The notes beneath the pieces are model-generated. The model was not told the origin of the DNA. It saw nothing but the letters and a program-made list of their open reading frames with translations, and did not search any database. A stretch of DNA of 54,511 nucleotides from CBDUMN01 sp965368335 (GTDB lineage: Bacteria; Pseudomonadota; Alphaproteobacteria; Rhodospirillales; JAPHRK01): positions 1 to 54,511 of the forward strand of contig CBDUMN010000010.1 of NCBI GenBank assembly GCA_965368335.1. The letters are read 5' to 3'. Position numbers and translations under genes: made by a program. Shown piece after piece: positions 39,209-48,767 of the stretch (position 1 is its first letter; the number at the start of each line of letters is the position of its first letter).

Positions 39209-40300
39209 CTAGGTTGCGAACATTTCCGCTTCAAGCGCGGCCAGTTCATTGGGATCATCCGGAAGCGATTCGCGGATGTTGACCATTTCATCATAAATCT
39301 CAAGGAAATGGTCGGCTAGGTTAGGATCGAAATGGCTCCCAGACTTCTCGATGATAAACTCTTTGATCTTATCAAACGGCCAGGGTTCTTTGTAGGGCCG
39401 CTTAGATGATAGCGCATCGAACACATCGCAAATGGCGGTAATTCGCCCCTCAATCGGGATATCCTCACCTTTTTTCCCATTTGGATAGCCGTTGCCATCC
39501 CACATTTCATGGTGACTAAGGGCAATCCGCCCCGCCATGATTAAAACCGGGGCCTGATGGGCCTTGAGGATTTCCGCGCCGATGCTGGCGTGGGTTTTCA
39601 TCACTTCCCATTCATCGGGATCGAGCTTTCCAGGCTTAAGGAGAATACGATCAGGAATACCGATCTTCCCCAGATCGTGTAGCGAACTAGCCAGATAAAC
39701 ATCTTCAACGAACTGATCGGGCAACCCGACCTTGCGCGCCAGAACCCTACAGTACTTGCTCATGCGCAAAACATGCGTACCGGTTTCATAGTCTCGATAT
39801 TCACCGGCGATCCCTAAGCTGCGGATAACGTTGCGTCGCGAGCGCTCCAGCTCTTTGGTTCGCTCGGCAACCCGCTCTTCCAGGCGGTTCCGGTAGGCTT
39901 TCTCAATTTTACGAAGAGCATTTTTTTCGAGGCAAGCGTGGACTCGCGCACCTAACAAAACCGGGTTGAAAGGCTTCGGCAGGTAATCCTCCGCCCCCAT
40001 TTCAATGCTGCGTACGGCGCTTTCAAGCTCCTCAATAGCGGAAATGACGACAACGGGAAGCCCCGGTATCAGCCCCTCCTTACGCAATTCTTCCAACACG
40101 CCAAACCCGTCCATCCCGGGCATCATGATATCAAGCAAAACAAGATCGTATTCGGCTTGAGAAATAGCCTTCAGCCCCGAGAGGCCGTCATCGGCTTCAT
40201 CAATGGCGGAATAGCCCAGTCGTCGCAACCTTCGAGCCAACGTATACCGGTTGTCTTCGTTATCATCGACAATCAGAATTTTGCTATCTGTTACCTGCAC
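39209..40300 (-). CDS. HD-GYP response regulator (c-di-GMP phosphodiesterase)
   Basis: A 363-residue RpfG-like protein. The receiver (5-125) is complete, with the acidic pair in LIVDDNED, Asp57 in LVLLDIMMP, and the Thr/Ser and Lys positions. A helical linker (135-165) leads to an HD-GYP domain (about 170-345) with SSLHDLGKIGIPD, HHEMWDGNGYPNG and the metal-binding RITAICDVFDAL. It should degrade c-di-GMP when phosphorylated. It starts nine bases after the single-domain regulator, so kinase, regulator and this gene form one operon. Confidence 0.92.
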   Translation of the reverse strand: MQVTDSKILIVDDNEDNRYTLARRLRRLGYSAIDEADDGLSGLKAISQAEYDLVLLDIMMPGMDGFGVLEELRKEGLIPGLPVVVISAIEELESAVRSIEMGAEDYLPKPFNPVLLGARVHACLEKNALRKIEKAYRNRLEERVAERTKELERSRRNVIRSLGIAGEYRDYETGTHVLRMSKYCRVLARKVGLPDQFVEDVYLASSLHDLGKIGIPDRILLKPGKLDPDEWEVMKTHASIGAEILKAHQAPVLIMAGRIALSHHEMWDGNGYPNGKKGEDIPIEGRITAICDVFDALSSKRPYKEPWPFDKIKEFIIEKSGSHFDPNLADHFLEIYDEMVNIRESLPDDPNELAALEAEMFAT

Positions 40301-40309
40301 GATAGACCT

Positions 40310-40672
40310 CTATTCCAGCAAACGTTCAATTTTATCCTTCAGCGATGTAAACCGCACAGGTTTGCTCTCATATCCGTCAGCTCCGGCCTCGTCGGCCTTG
40401 GCGCTATCCGATGTCATTGCATTGGCCGATACGATAATGATCGGCACCTGCGCTAGATTTGAAACTGAGCGAATTTGGCGCAACGCTTCATAGCCATCAA
40501 TCCCCGGAAGGTTCACGTCCATGAGAATCAGATCCGGCCCTTCTTTGGCTGCGAGCGCCACCCCTTCTTCTCCCGAGGGAGCCATAAGAACCTCATACCC
40601 CGCCTTTTTCAGGCGGCGCGTCAGCATGTAGGCGCTATCCTCGTCGTCTTCTACATAGAGAATACGTTTCAT
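40310..40672 (-). CDS. Single-domain response regulator
   Basis: A 120-residue receiver with Glu8-Asp9-Asp10, Asp52 (LILMDVNLPGIDG), the Ser in IIIVSANA and Lys in YESKPVRF. It has no output domain, so it may be a phosphate shuttle or sink, or an allosteric partner. Its ATG overlaps the stop of the hybrid kinase by four bases (translational coupling), and the HD-GYP gene follows, which places it between the two. Confidence 0.92.
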   Translation of the reverse strand: MKRILYVEDDEDSAYMLTRRLKKAGYEVLMAPSGEEGVALAAKEGPDLILMDVNLPGIDGYEALRQIRSVSNLAQVPIIIVSANAMTSDSAKADEAGADGYESKPVRFTSLKDKIERLLE

Positions 40673-43600
40673 AGCCCCTGGTTCCTCACTCGCACAATCT
40701 CACCCACTCGCTGCCTCAGCCTTTCCCGTATAGATTGCCCCATCTCACCACCTTTTTGAAGCAATCCTTGAACCCGCCCATTCAAAATATGTTTTTCCTC
40801 AAGCGATAAATCCATGGCGGTCAGAATAACAACCGGCAACTTATTCCATTTCGAATCGCCACGAATTTGGGCAAGAAATTCAAATCCGTCCATCTCCGGC
40901 ATCATCAAATCAAGAATAACGATATCAGGGGATTTTTCGCTGATTTTGTCTAATCCCTGACGTCCATTTTCCGCTTCTATCACCTCGAACCCAATTCTCT
41001 CCAGCGCCGAGCGAGCGATCATCCGGTCATCCTGTTGATCATCAATGACCAACGCCACCTGATTACGTTTTCTTCCAACATAATTGCGGGCCAAAGAAAT
41101 TAAGCGTTCTTTTTCCACAGGCTTCGTCAGGAAATCAGTCGCTCCCAATTCAAACGCTTGCCCCTTATTACTCATAATGGTTGTTACGATGACCGGAATA
41201 TCGGCGGTTTGCCGATTACTTTTGATGGTATTCAATACTTCCCAACCATCCATATCGGGCAACAGAATATCGAGCAGAACAATTGTCGGCTTAAGCTCCC
41301 GCACCATCTCCAACCCTTCCAAGCCGGAATGGGCAAAAAAGATATCAAACCCCTCCCCGCTTAAAAGCCGAGCGACCTCCCGGCGCGAAGCATGGTCACC
41401 ATCGACAACCAAAATGACGCCGTTAGAGGCGCCAAGAGCCCCTCCGTCCTGCTCACCTTTAACAACGTCTCCTTGAATCGTTTCTTCCATCCATTCCGGC
41501 AACTGAGCGGTAAACAGCGCACCCTCACCAAGCTCGCTGGCGACTGTAATTCGTCCCCCCATGAGGCTACAGAGCCTCCGGCAAATGGCAAGGCCGAGCC
41601 CTGTACCGCCATATTTCCGCGTTGTTGACGGATCGGCCTGGGTAAAGTCTTCGAACAAATGAGGGATTTTCGACGCCTCAATTCCAATGCCGGTATCGTA
41701 AACCTCAAAAACGATGCTGGAGCTTTCGCCTTCCTGTTCCCGTCTGACGTCGAGACGCACCTCGCCATTTTCCGTAAACTTACAGGCATTGCTCAACAAG
41801 TTGATCAGCAACTGCCGAACCCTGACCGCATCCGAATGCATTTTTTTGACTTGCGGATCACAGGTTACAAAAAGCTGATTACCATTCTTTTCGGCCAAGG
41901 GAACGGTCGTGCTGCGAATTTGATCAACCAGTGTTGCGACATTGAATTCTTCGAGGTGCAGTTCCATGCGCCCCGCTTCAATCTTCGAAATATCGAGAAT
42001 ATCGTTAATCAGCAGTAACAGGTGATCTCCTGAACGGTTGATCCTTTCCAGAGGCTCTTGATAGTCGGTATCCTTGTTTTCCGTCGCTTCCTCAAGCAAC
42101 ATTTCCGACAAGCCGATAATAGAGTTTAGCGGGGTCCTCAATTCATGGCTCATCCGCGCTAAAAAGTCCGATTTGGCTCGGTTGGCCGTATCGGCAGTCT
42201 CTTTTGCCTTTTCCAGGGCTTCAGCCGCCATTTTCTGGCTGGTCACATCAAAAAGAGTGGCGCAGATACAGCTCAATCCATCCCATTCGATCATGAAGGC
42301 ATGATTGCTGACCCAAATTTCCGCGCCATCTTTCTTAAGCAGCCTGAATTCATAGGTTGTCGGCACGTAGCGCCCGGCCGCCCGCTCAATTCCAAAGCTC
42401 TCTATGCGCTCCCGCTCATCAGGAGCGACAAGGAGCCGCGCATCGTTCAAAGCCTTCACCTCTTGGGCAGATTCATACCCCAGCATCTGCGCAACAGTCT
42501 CATTGACGAAAAGCATCTTAAAGTCATGGTGAACAACGACACCAAGGCTCGAGTTTTCAACAAGCCCACGGAATCGACGCTCACTCTCTTCAACAGCCCG
42601 TTTTTGTTTAATTTCCTCAGTAATATTGGTTCCCGTTCCACGATAGCCGAAGAAAACGTCTTGCTCGTCAAACAAGGGTTTACCGCTAATACTGAGATAC
42701 CGCATTTTCCCATCTGGGTGTTTATAGCGATATCGGAAATCCCGGAAGGGCCGCCGGTTTTCCAAATCCTCAAGGTGTTTGGACCAATCGCTATCCTCAT
42801 CATCTAAAACCACGACCTCCCGACGAGTTTTGCCAAGAGTGAATTCCGGCGGAACCCCAAGAATCTCACGAATTCTTTCTGAGAAATAGCTAAAGTGGAG
42901 GGTGGCATCCATTTCCCAGACCCAGTCGGACGCCGTTTCCACATAGTCGCTAAGGCGAGCCTCGCTTTCCCTTAAAGCTTCTTCCCGACCGCGCAACTCT
43001 GTAATATCGCGAGCCGTTCCTCGATACCCTTGGAAGTCGCCGTTTTCAGCAAAGAAAGGTTTCCCACTGATGGTCAACCAGCACCTTTCTCCATTCCGGT
43101 CGAGGAGCGTATATTCAAAATTGTTAAACGGGAGACGCTGCTTTAAATCCCTAAAATGCTGAATCCATTGAGGTGTGTCCAGATTGGCCCCCAAGTCTTC
43201 AAGCGCCTCTTTCCGCGTTTTTCCCAGCACACCTTTCGAACTGACATTCATCGATTCAAAACCACGAGATGAAATGTAGCTAAAGCGAAGATCCGGCCCC
43301 ATTTCCCAGAACCAATCGGATGCCGTCTCGGCAATATCGCGAAAGCGTTCCTCGGCAGCTTTATGCGCTTCCTCAGTCCGCCGCTGGCTGGTAACGTCCC
43401 GGCCCGCTCCGCGATATCCTTTAAAACGGCCTCTGCCGTCAAAAATCGGAACACCGCTCAACTGGAGAATGAACGGCTCTCCCCCCTCCGTCGTCAATTC
43501 ATACTCAAAATTAGAAAACGTCCGGTGCGCCTCTAAGTCTTCAAAATGCCGTTTCCAGGCATCGGGCGCCTTTGCAATTCCTTTTTGTCCGACAAATTGC

Positions 43601-44607
43601 TTCCGGCTAAAACCGATAACCTTCGATGGATTGATGCCGTAAATCTCAAAGAAACGTCCGGAAATATAGGTAAAACGGTGTTCATGATCGGTCTCCCAAA
43701 ACCAATCGGACGCAACCTCGGCGATTTGTTTGAACCGTTCTTCGCTAACCCGTAGCTACAACTCGGCCAATTGCCGGTCTTTGATTTGTTTTTCCAGATC
43801 AGCGGTGCGCATCTTGATGCGCTCTTCCTGCAAACGGTGTGTTTTTCGCAACTCTTCGGCAACAGCTTTGTATCGCCCGTAGTCGCGCACCTCGACAGTG
43901 ACGTAAGCGACTTTCCCCCTGCTGTCAGGCACTGGCTTAAACCAAAGATCTGAAATAAGTCGGCCCGTATCGTCGCTGTCCTGCACGAGTTCGACCCGCT
44001 GAGGCTCGCCGTTACATGCCTCAAAAAACGCCTTCTTGACCTTGTCGATTTCGCCTTTCATCTGAAGGTCGATCCATTGGGTTTCCCAAAAGACCTTGCC
44101 CCGCACCTCTTCTTCGGAAACCCCCATGAATCCCAGCGCCCGATCATTGATCATCAGGTTGCGGCCTTCCACGGATAGAAGGCCGCCAAATTGGAAGGAC
44201 TGCTGAAAAAAGGCTTTGAATAATGGAGACGCTTTGACCGCCTCATCGTCCAGCGGGCTTTTCCTCTCAACCAAGCCCTGAGCATAGGCCTGCCCTATTG
44301 GCGCAAAAGCTTCGGCGGATTGCTTATCGGAAAGGAGAGCAAGGCAAAGGATATCACCGTTCTCAAGCGCCAGAGGAACGCCAAGTCCCTCAAGTCCGTC
44401 ACTCTCTTCCTGTTTGATCGACTGTCGCTCAGTCTGACCCGACGTTATCCGTCGCACCCCATCAAGAGTGCATCCGATCAAGCCCGGATCGGAAGACGCA
44501 ATAATCTTTTCGTTATTATCGGCGATCCCAATCGTACAGGGAACCTTGTCGGCGACAAGATCGCAAATTTCCTGGCAGAGATTTTTATCCAGGCCTTCTC
44601 GAGACAC
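40669..44607 (-). pseudogene. Multi-PAS hybrid histidine kinase interrupted by an in-frame TAG
   Basis: One continuous reading frame of 1,312 sense and stop codons, broken only by TAG at 43756-43758. The first part (44607-43756, 283 aa) starts at GTG behind GGGAGG. It has a CdaR-type sugar-diacid-recognition-like sensor (about 5-110: IIASSDPGLIG, GVPLALENGDI), a PAS domain (140-240) and a coiled coil. After the stop, the frame continues without loss as LRVSEERFKQIAEVASDWFWE and holds four more PAS domains. Then come HisKA (MSHELRTPLNSIIG), HATPase (LINLLSNACKF, DTGIGIE, GGTGLGLAIC) and two complete receivers. Family sequences usually read QLAELQ..SEERF here, so CAG to TAG is the likely change. 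It is either a nonsense allele, a sequencing error, or amber readthrough. No good ATG restart is visible just after the stop; the first candidate start with a following long frame is TTG at 43497. Confidence 0.85.
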
Positions 44608-44723
44608 CTGAACCTCCCTCTAACTCCTTTTTAGGAGCGTTATTCTTATTGGGAAAGTTCAGGTTATCACACCCGATCAAACGAGGAAACACGCAGAATG
44701 AATCGGATCAATGGGGCCAGACC

Positions 44724-45767
44724 TTAGGGGAACAAAGGAACCAGATTGAGCCCGATGGTTTCCTCTATTCCTATCATCAAGTTCATGTTCTGCACAGCCT
44801 GTCCGGAAGACCCTTTGGTAAGGTTGTCGATGGCCGAAAGCACGATGACGCGGCCGGGAACCCGGTCCTCAAAAACCGAAATCACGCAGAGGTTCGAGCC
44901 CCGTACATCCCGCGTTTTCGGCGAGACTCCCTTAGCCGCAATCCTCACAAATGGCGCATCTTTATAAAAATCATCAAGATGGGTCCGCAAAGAATCCGCG
45001 CTTTCCCCTTCCGCCACTTTGACATAGATGGAAGAGAGAATACCCCGGTTCATCGGGATCAGGTGGGGCGTAAAATTGACGATCACATTACGCCCCGCCG
45101 CCTTACCGAGGCCCTGCTCGATTTCCGGGCCATGCCGGTGAGTGGCCACGCCGTAAGCATGAATGCCCTCTCCCACTTCGGAAAACAACATCCCCTCTTT
45201 CGCCGCCCGCCCGGCGCCGGAAACACCGGTTTTGGAATCGATAATGATATCCTCGGTCAGCACTTTGCCGCTTTCGACCAAGGGCACCAAGGGAAGCTGC
45301 ACGGAAGTCGGATAACACCCCGGACAAGCCACTAACCGCGCTTTGGCTATTTGCTCCCGATTAATTTCGGTCAAGCCATAGGCGGCTTCAGACTGAAGCT
45401 CGGGGGCGTAGTGCTCATGGCCATAGAGGGCCGCATAAGTTTCTACATCGGAAAACCGAAAATCGGCCGATAGGTCGATGATCTTAAGGTGGCTGGGCAA
45501 CTCACGGATGGTTTCCTGACTGGTCCCATGAGGCAAACAGCAGAAAGCCACATCAATTTCAGACCAATCGACCTCATCAAGCTTAACCATATCAGGCAAG
45601 CCGAAACCTTCAAGGTGAGAATAAACCTCACCAATCCCCATTCCGGCTTTTCGGTCGGCGGTGAGGGCGACAATCTCCGTATGGGGATGATTGATCAGCA
45701 CACGCATGGTTTCAGCGCCCGTATAGCCACTGGCTCCGACGATTGCGACTTTCACCTTGTCCGACAT
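44724..45767 (-). CDS. argC: N-acetyl-gamma-glutamyl-phosphate reductase
   Basis: A 347-residue NADPH-dependent dehydrogenase for the third step of arginine synthesis. It has VAIVGASGYTGAETMRVL for cofactor binding, the catalytic Cys in VACPGCYPTSVQLPL, SKTGVSGAGR and the HRHGPEIEQGL segment with the catalytic His. The ATG at 45767 is chosen (GAAGGAAG upstream). Directly before the ribosome site are a terminator hairpin and an Arg-rich leader ORF, suggesting transcription attenuation by arginine. In many alphaproteobacteria argC follows rplM-rpsI; here rpsI lies 8.3 kb upstream on the same strand. Confidence 0.95.
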   Translation of the reverse strand: MSDKVKVAIVGASGYTGAETMRVLINHPHTEIVALTADRKAGMGIGEVYSHLEGFGLPDMVKLDEVDWSEIDVAFCCLPHGTSQETIRELPSHLKIIDLSADFRFSDVETYAALYGHEHYAPELQSEAAYGLTEINREQIAKARLVACPGCYPTSVQLPLVPLVESGKVLTEDIIIDSKTGVSGAGRAAKEGMLFSEVGEGIHAYGVATHRHGPEIEQGLGKAAGRNVIVNFTPHLIPMNRGILSSIYVKVAEGESADSLRTHLDDFYKDAPFVRIAAKGVSPKTRDVRGSNLCVISVFEDRVPGRVIVLSAIDNLTKGSSGQAVQNMNLMIGIEETIGLNLVPLFP

Positions 45768-45789
45768 TGTAAAACTTCCTTCTTTCCAC

Positions 45790-45815
45790 AAAAAAAGCGC
45801 CCCGCTTGGGACGCC
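45790..45815 (-). terminator. Attenuator terminator in the argC leader
   Basis: Read on the minus strand, GCGTCCC pairs with GGGGCGC (one G.U) around AAGC and is followed by T7. It ends 22 bases before the argC ATG and 30 bases after the leader-peptide stop. Confidence 0.75.
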
Positions 45816-45822
45816 GAATCAA

Positions 45823-45909
45823 AAACAGACCACGAACCTAGCGCGTTAGATCATTCTATGCTGGCGGACGCGTCGGCGTCGAGCGATGGTCGAGATCATA
45901 GGTCTGTTT
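45823..45909 (-). promoter_or_regulatory. argC leader region with long-range pairing
   Basis: AAACAGACC (45909-45901), just before the leader ATG, is perfectly complementary to GGTCTGTTT (45831-45823), just before the terminator. GACGCC within the Arg codons (45880-45875) can also pair with GGCGTC of the terminator (45815-45810). These are candidate competing structures of an attenuator; their energies were not computed. Confidence 0.55.
45846..45899 (-). CDS. Arginine-rich leader peptide of argC
   Basis: A 17-codon ORF reading MISTIARRRRVRQHRMI and ending in TAA. Six of its residues are Arg (four consecutive, then two more), a strong excess for a random 17-mer. AAGGAAA lies nine or so bases before the ATG. 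It sits between the LysE-type exporter and the argC terminator hairpin, on the argC strand. The layout (ribosome site, run of codons for the pathway's product, intrinsic terminator, biosynthetic gene) is that of the trp, his and leu attenuators. Stalling at Arg codons when charged tRNA-Arg is scarce would let transcription reach argC; this mechanism is inferred. Confidence 0.7.
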   Translation of the reverse strand: MISTIARRRRVRQHRMI

Positions 45910-45963
45910 CCTTTTTTGAACTGGCGCTGATATACGCCGATGAGGGCAACGACGCAATAAAAT

Positions 45964-46575
45964 TCAACGCTCGGCCAAGGCCAGTCTTCCGCCAAGCAGC
46001 AAAAAGGCGCCGGCGAATGTCCGCCGCATCCAGGCCATAACGCGCGGCCTGGAAATTACATGCCGACGGACCGCCGCAGCGCCGAAACCGTAGCCGACAA
46101 AAATGACAAAAGTCATCGCCATAAAGACGCCGCCCAACTCGAGCATCCGCCAAACGGCGCCACTTGTTTGCGCTGGAACGAACTGCGGCAGGAAGGCCAG
46201 AAAGAAGATCGAAAGTTTCGGGTTTAGGATGTTGATCAGGAAACCCTTGATGGCGATTCGGCTCCAGGTTCGACGATCAACCTTCTCTTCCACCGACAAC
46301 GCGCCTTTTTCCTTAAGGGCGCCCCAGGCCATATAGAGGAGATAGGCGACACCGGCAAATTTTACGACCTGAAAGGCCAAAGCGCTGGCATGCAATAGAG
46401 CGGCAAGCCCAAAAACGGCGGCGGCAATATGGGGGAGAATTCCAAGCGTGCAGCCAAAGGCCGCCGAAACACTTGCAGCACCGCCCCGCGACAGGCCGCA
46501 GGCCAGGGTGTAGAGCACGCCGGTTCCCGGCACCAGAACGACAACCAAGGAGGTTAGCAAGAATTCCGCACTCAT
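45964..46575 (-). CDS. LysE family amino-acid exporter
   Basis: A 203-residue inner-membrane exporter of the LysE/RhtB family with six helices. The family signature is the N-terminal VVVLVPGTGVLYTLACGLSRGG with the AAFGCTLGIL stretch, and in the middle KGFLINILNPKLSIFFLAFLPQFV. LysE-type proteins export basic amino acids such as Lys and Arg, RhtB types homoserine or threonine; this one cannot be assigned. Its location just upstream of the argC leader on the same strand makes an arginine link worth considering. It is divergent from the flavodoxin-like gene. Confidence 0.87.
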   Translation of the reverse strand: MSAEFLLTSLVVVLVPGTGVLYTLACGLSRGGAASVSAAFGCTLGILPHIAAAVFGLAALLHASALAFQVVKFAGVAYLLYMAWGALKEKGALSVEEKVDRRTWSRIAIKGFLINILNPKLSIFFLAFLPQFVPAQTSGAVWRMLELGGVFMAMTFVIFVGYGFGAAAVRRHVISRPRVMAWMRRTFAGAFLLLGGRLALAER

Positions 46576-46641
46576 GTTCTCTACCCGTTGAAACTCAAAG
46601 GAAGGCTTATCTTTTAACTGGCAAACCCGTTAAGATAAACC

Positions 46642-47109
46642 ATGGACAAAAAGAAACTGCTCATTGTCGCTCATGCACCTTCGCCAAACCTGATGAAACT
46701 GCGGGATGCGGTACTGCTCGGCACACAACACCCCGACATTGAAAACATCGCGGTCTCCATTCTCAACCCGCTGGAAACAAAACCCGAAGATGTGTTGGCT
46801 ACCGATGCAATCATTCTCGGAACACCTGAAAATCTGGGCTATATGAGCGGCGCGCTAAAGGACTTTTTCGACCGCATCTACTATCCCTGCCTAGAGAAAA
46901 AACAGGGGCTACCCTATGCGCTCTATGTACGCGGGATGTACGACGGCACAGGCACGGTACGCGCCATTGAAACCATCGTCACCGGACTACGCTGGGAAGC
47001 GGCCTGTGAGCCGCTGATTTGCCGTGGAGAGTTCCGCCGGGAGTTTCTCGACAACTGCCAAGAACTAGGGGCTACCGTCGCCGCCGGACTGGACGCAGGT
47101 ATCTTTTAG
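46642..47109 (+). CDS. Flavodoxin-like NAD(P)H-dependent oxidoreductase
   Basis: A 155-residue flavodoxin-fold protein. The N-terminal strand LLIVAHAPSPNLMKLRDAV matches the FMN phosphate-binding region, and AIILGTPENLGYMSGALKDFFDRIYYPCL is the typical second FMN loop of NAD(P)H-dependent FMN reductase and flavodoxin-like families. It is probably cytoplasmic with FMN bound; the electron partner is unknown. The start has only a weak ribosome site. It converges with the YHS-domain gene five bases away. Confidence 0.82.
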   Translation: MDKKKLLIVAHAPSPNLMKLRDAVLLGTQHPDIENIAVSILNPLETKPEDVLATDAIILGTPENLGYMSGALKDFFDRIYYPCLEKKQGLPYALYVRGMYDGTGTVRAIETIVTGLRWEAACEPLICRGEFRREFLDNCQELGATVAAGLDAGIF

Positions 47110-47114
47110 CCCCC

Positions 47115-47585
47115 CTACTCCAACTCAGCCCGGAGCTTCGGCCAATTGGCATCGGCCTTGGCGATATTTCCCGGAATATCCTGCTGCCAGTCTTTCTGAA
47201 CGTTTTTCGAGTAATTGAGGTAAAGCTTATCATCGACGATCTTCCAGGCTTTGGGGTCGATGCTGGCCGAATAGCCCCGGCTGACCGCCCAGGCGCAATA
47301 TCCGCCATACTGAGGGGCATAGCGGGCCGGTTCGGCCTCAAAGGCTTTCCGGTTGGCCTCACTGGAAAAACGCCAGACGGCGCCGCGCCACTCAACGGCG
47401 TGAGCCTTCTTGCCTTCAACGGCGCGGCCTTCGGTAAAATAGGCCACGGGGTCTGTCCCCTCGATGGCAACCTTACCAAACGTCGAAGCATTGATCTCTC
47501 CGGCAGCAGCAGTCCCAAGGGCGGCAAACAGCGGCAGCAGGAGAAAGACGAAAAGAACTAAACGATTGTAAGGTAAGGCGGTCAT
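47115..47585 (-). CDS. Exported YHS-domain protein
   Basis: A 156-residue protein with a signal peptide (MTALPYNRLVLFVFLLLPLF then an Ala-rich cleavage region near LGTAAAGE) and a YHS-like domain: DPVAYFTEGRAVEGKKAHAVEWRGAVWRFSSEANRKAFEAEPARYAPQYGGYCAWAVSRG, with the YGGYCAWAVS Cys as a likely metal ligand. YHS domains are found in metal-handling proteins. The ATG at 47585 has GGGGA five bases before it. It is periplasmic by prediction and converges with the flavodoxin-like gene. Confidence 0.82.
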   Translation of the reverse strand: MTALPYNRLVLFVFLLLPLFAALGTAAAGEINASTFGKVAIEGTDPVAYFTEGRAVEGKKAHAVEWRGAVWRFSSEANRKAFEAEPARYAPQYGGYCAWAVSRGYSASIDPKAWKIVDDKLYLNYSKNVQKDWQQDIPGNIAKADANWPKLRAELE

Positions 47586-47657
47586 CATATTCCCCATATT
47601 CTGAATCACGTTCCATCCGATTAAAAACACCTATGACCAATCAAACCAGTCACACCG

Positions 47658-47690
47658 TCACAACTTTTTGTGAACGCTATTGGAAGCGTT
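47658..47690. other. Two adjacent inverted repeats
   Basis: TCACAA-CTTT-TTGTGA (47658-47673) is followed by AACGCT-ATTGGA-AGCGTT (47673-47690), about 100 bases before the PAS-GGDEF start. A TCACAA...TTGTGA repeat also lies upstream of the chemoreceptor gene. Confidence 0.35.
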
Positions 47691-47792
47691 TATCAGTGAA
47701 AAGCGAATTGCCGGAAAGCATTGCATACAACCCGGCAGGCACGATAAAATCCGTGTTAGAAAACTAAGAACCGCACCACCGAGGGAGTATCC

Positions 47793-48731
47793 ATGTCCGG
47801 CAGAAGCGAAAAGGAGCTGAAAGATTTAGAGCGGCTCCGACGCGTTCTCGACTATTTGCCTTGTGGCGTTTCCATTGTTGATAAAGATCTTCAAGTTATC
47901 GCCTGGAATGAGGAGGTATTGCGTCTTCAGGACTACTCTCGCCATCTTTTCAAAGATAACCTGCCAAGTTTTGCCGATGTGGTGCGCGATATCTGTGAAC
48001 GTGGCGATTATGGCGACGTTGATACCGAAAAGAAGGTTGCCGAAATGGTGACCCTAGCGAAAAAATTTGAACCGCATCAGTTTGTCCGTGAGCGCAGCGA
48101 TGGCACGGTTCTCGAGATTCGCGGCGCTCCCATGCCCAACGGCGGCTTCGTGACGACCTATACGGACATTACGGAAAAATTTAAGCAGGATCAGGAAATC
48201 AAACGCCTCGTTGGCGAACTGGAACAAGCGGCCCTCCACGACCCACTGACCGGGCTGGGAAATCGGACAAAACTGATTCAATCGTTCGAACATGAAATCT
48301 TGCGTCAACGCCGGTCGGGAAAAGACCTTTCCATGCTGGTGCTCGACCTCGACAACTTCAAAAACATCAACGACACCTACGGTCATGTGGTCGGCGACAT
48401 GGTCCTGACCTGCACGGCTAACATTCTCACCGGAGGCATTCGGGCCACCGACCTTCCGGCACGGCTGGGCGGAGAAGAGTTCGCTGTTCTTCTGCCAGAA
48501 ACCGAACAATCCGGTGCGGAGGAGTTGGCCGAAAAGTTGCGGCTCAATATGCAGGATACCCCGGTTTCTTTGCCCGAAGCAGACAATGCCATCCATTTCA
48601 CCGGCAGCTTTGGAACGGCAACCATGCCAGCGGAAACACCGTTTACCTTCGTCGATTTCCTCAATCGGGCCGACCATGGGGTCTATGCGGCAAAAAGCGA
48701 TGGACGAAACTGCGTCAGGACGGTTATTTAA
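47793..48731 (+). CDS. PAS-GGDEF diguanylate cyclase
   Basis: A 312-residue soluble protein. Residues 14-130 form a PAS-like sensor (LPCGVSIVDKDLQVIAWNEEVLRL...GGFVTTYTDITE) with a helical insertion, a linker helix follows, then GGDEF (145-310). The catalytic motif GGEEF is at 226-230 with RATD (I-site, RxxD) at 217-220 in the correct spacing. DLDNFKNINDTYGH is intact, so it should be an active, feedback-inhibited cyclase. GAGGGAG precedes the start. It is not in an obvious operon. Confidence 0.9.
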   Translation: MSGRSEKELKDLERLRRVLDYLPCGVSIVDKDLQVIAWNEEVLRLQDYSRHLFKDNLPSFADVVRDICERGDYGDVDTEKKVAEMVTLAKKFEPHQFVRERSDGTVLEIRGAPMPNGGFVTTYTDITEKFKQDQEIKRLVGELEQAALHDPLTGLGNRTKLIQSFEHEILRQRRSGKDLSMLVLDLDNFKNINDTYGHVVGDMVLTCTANILTGGIRATDLPARLGGEEFAVLLPETEQSGAEELAEKLRLNMQDTPVSLPEADNAIHFTGSFGTATMPAETPFTFVDFLNRADHGVYAAKSDGRNCVRTVI

Positions 48732-48767
48732 GGCCTCTTCGGAATTCAAGCTTAGGACGTCTTGACC

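Noticed and set aside
40669..44607. Pyrrolysine or other recoding at the kinase TAG
   Set aside because: No recoding element, PylRS or methylamine methyltransferase is seen here, and TAG is used as an ordinary stop in neighbouring genes. Mutation, sequencing error or low-level readthrough is simpler.
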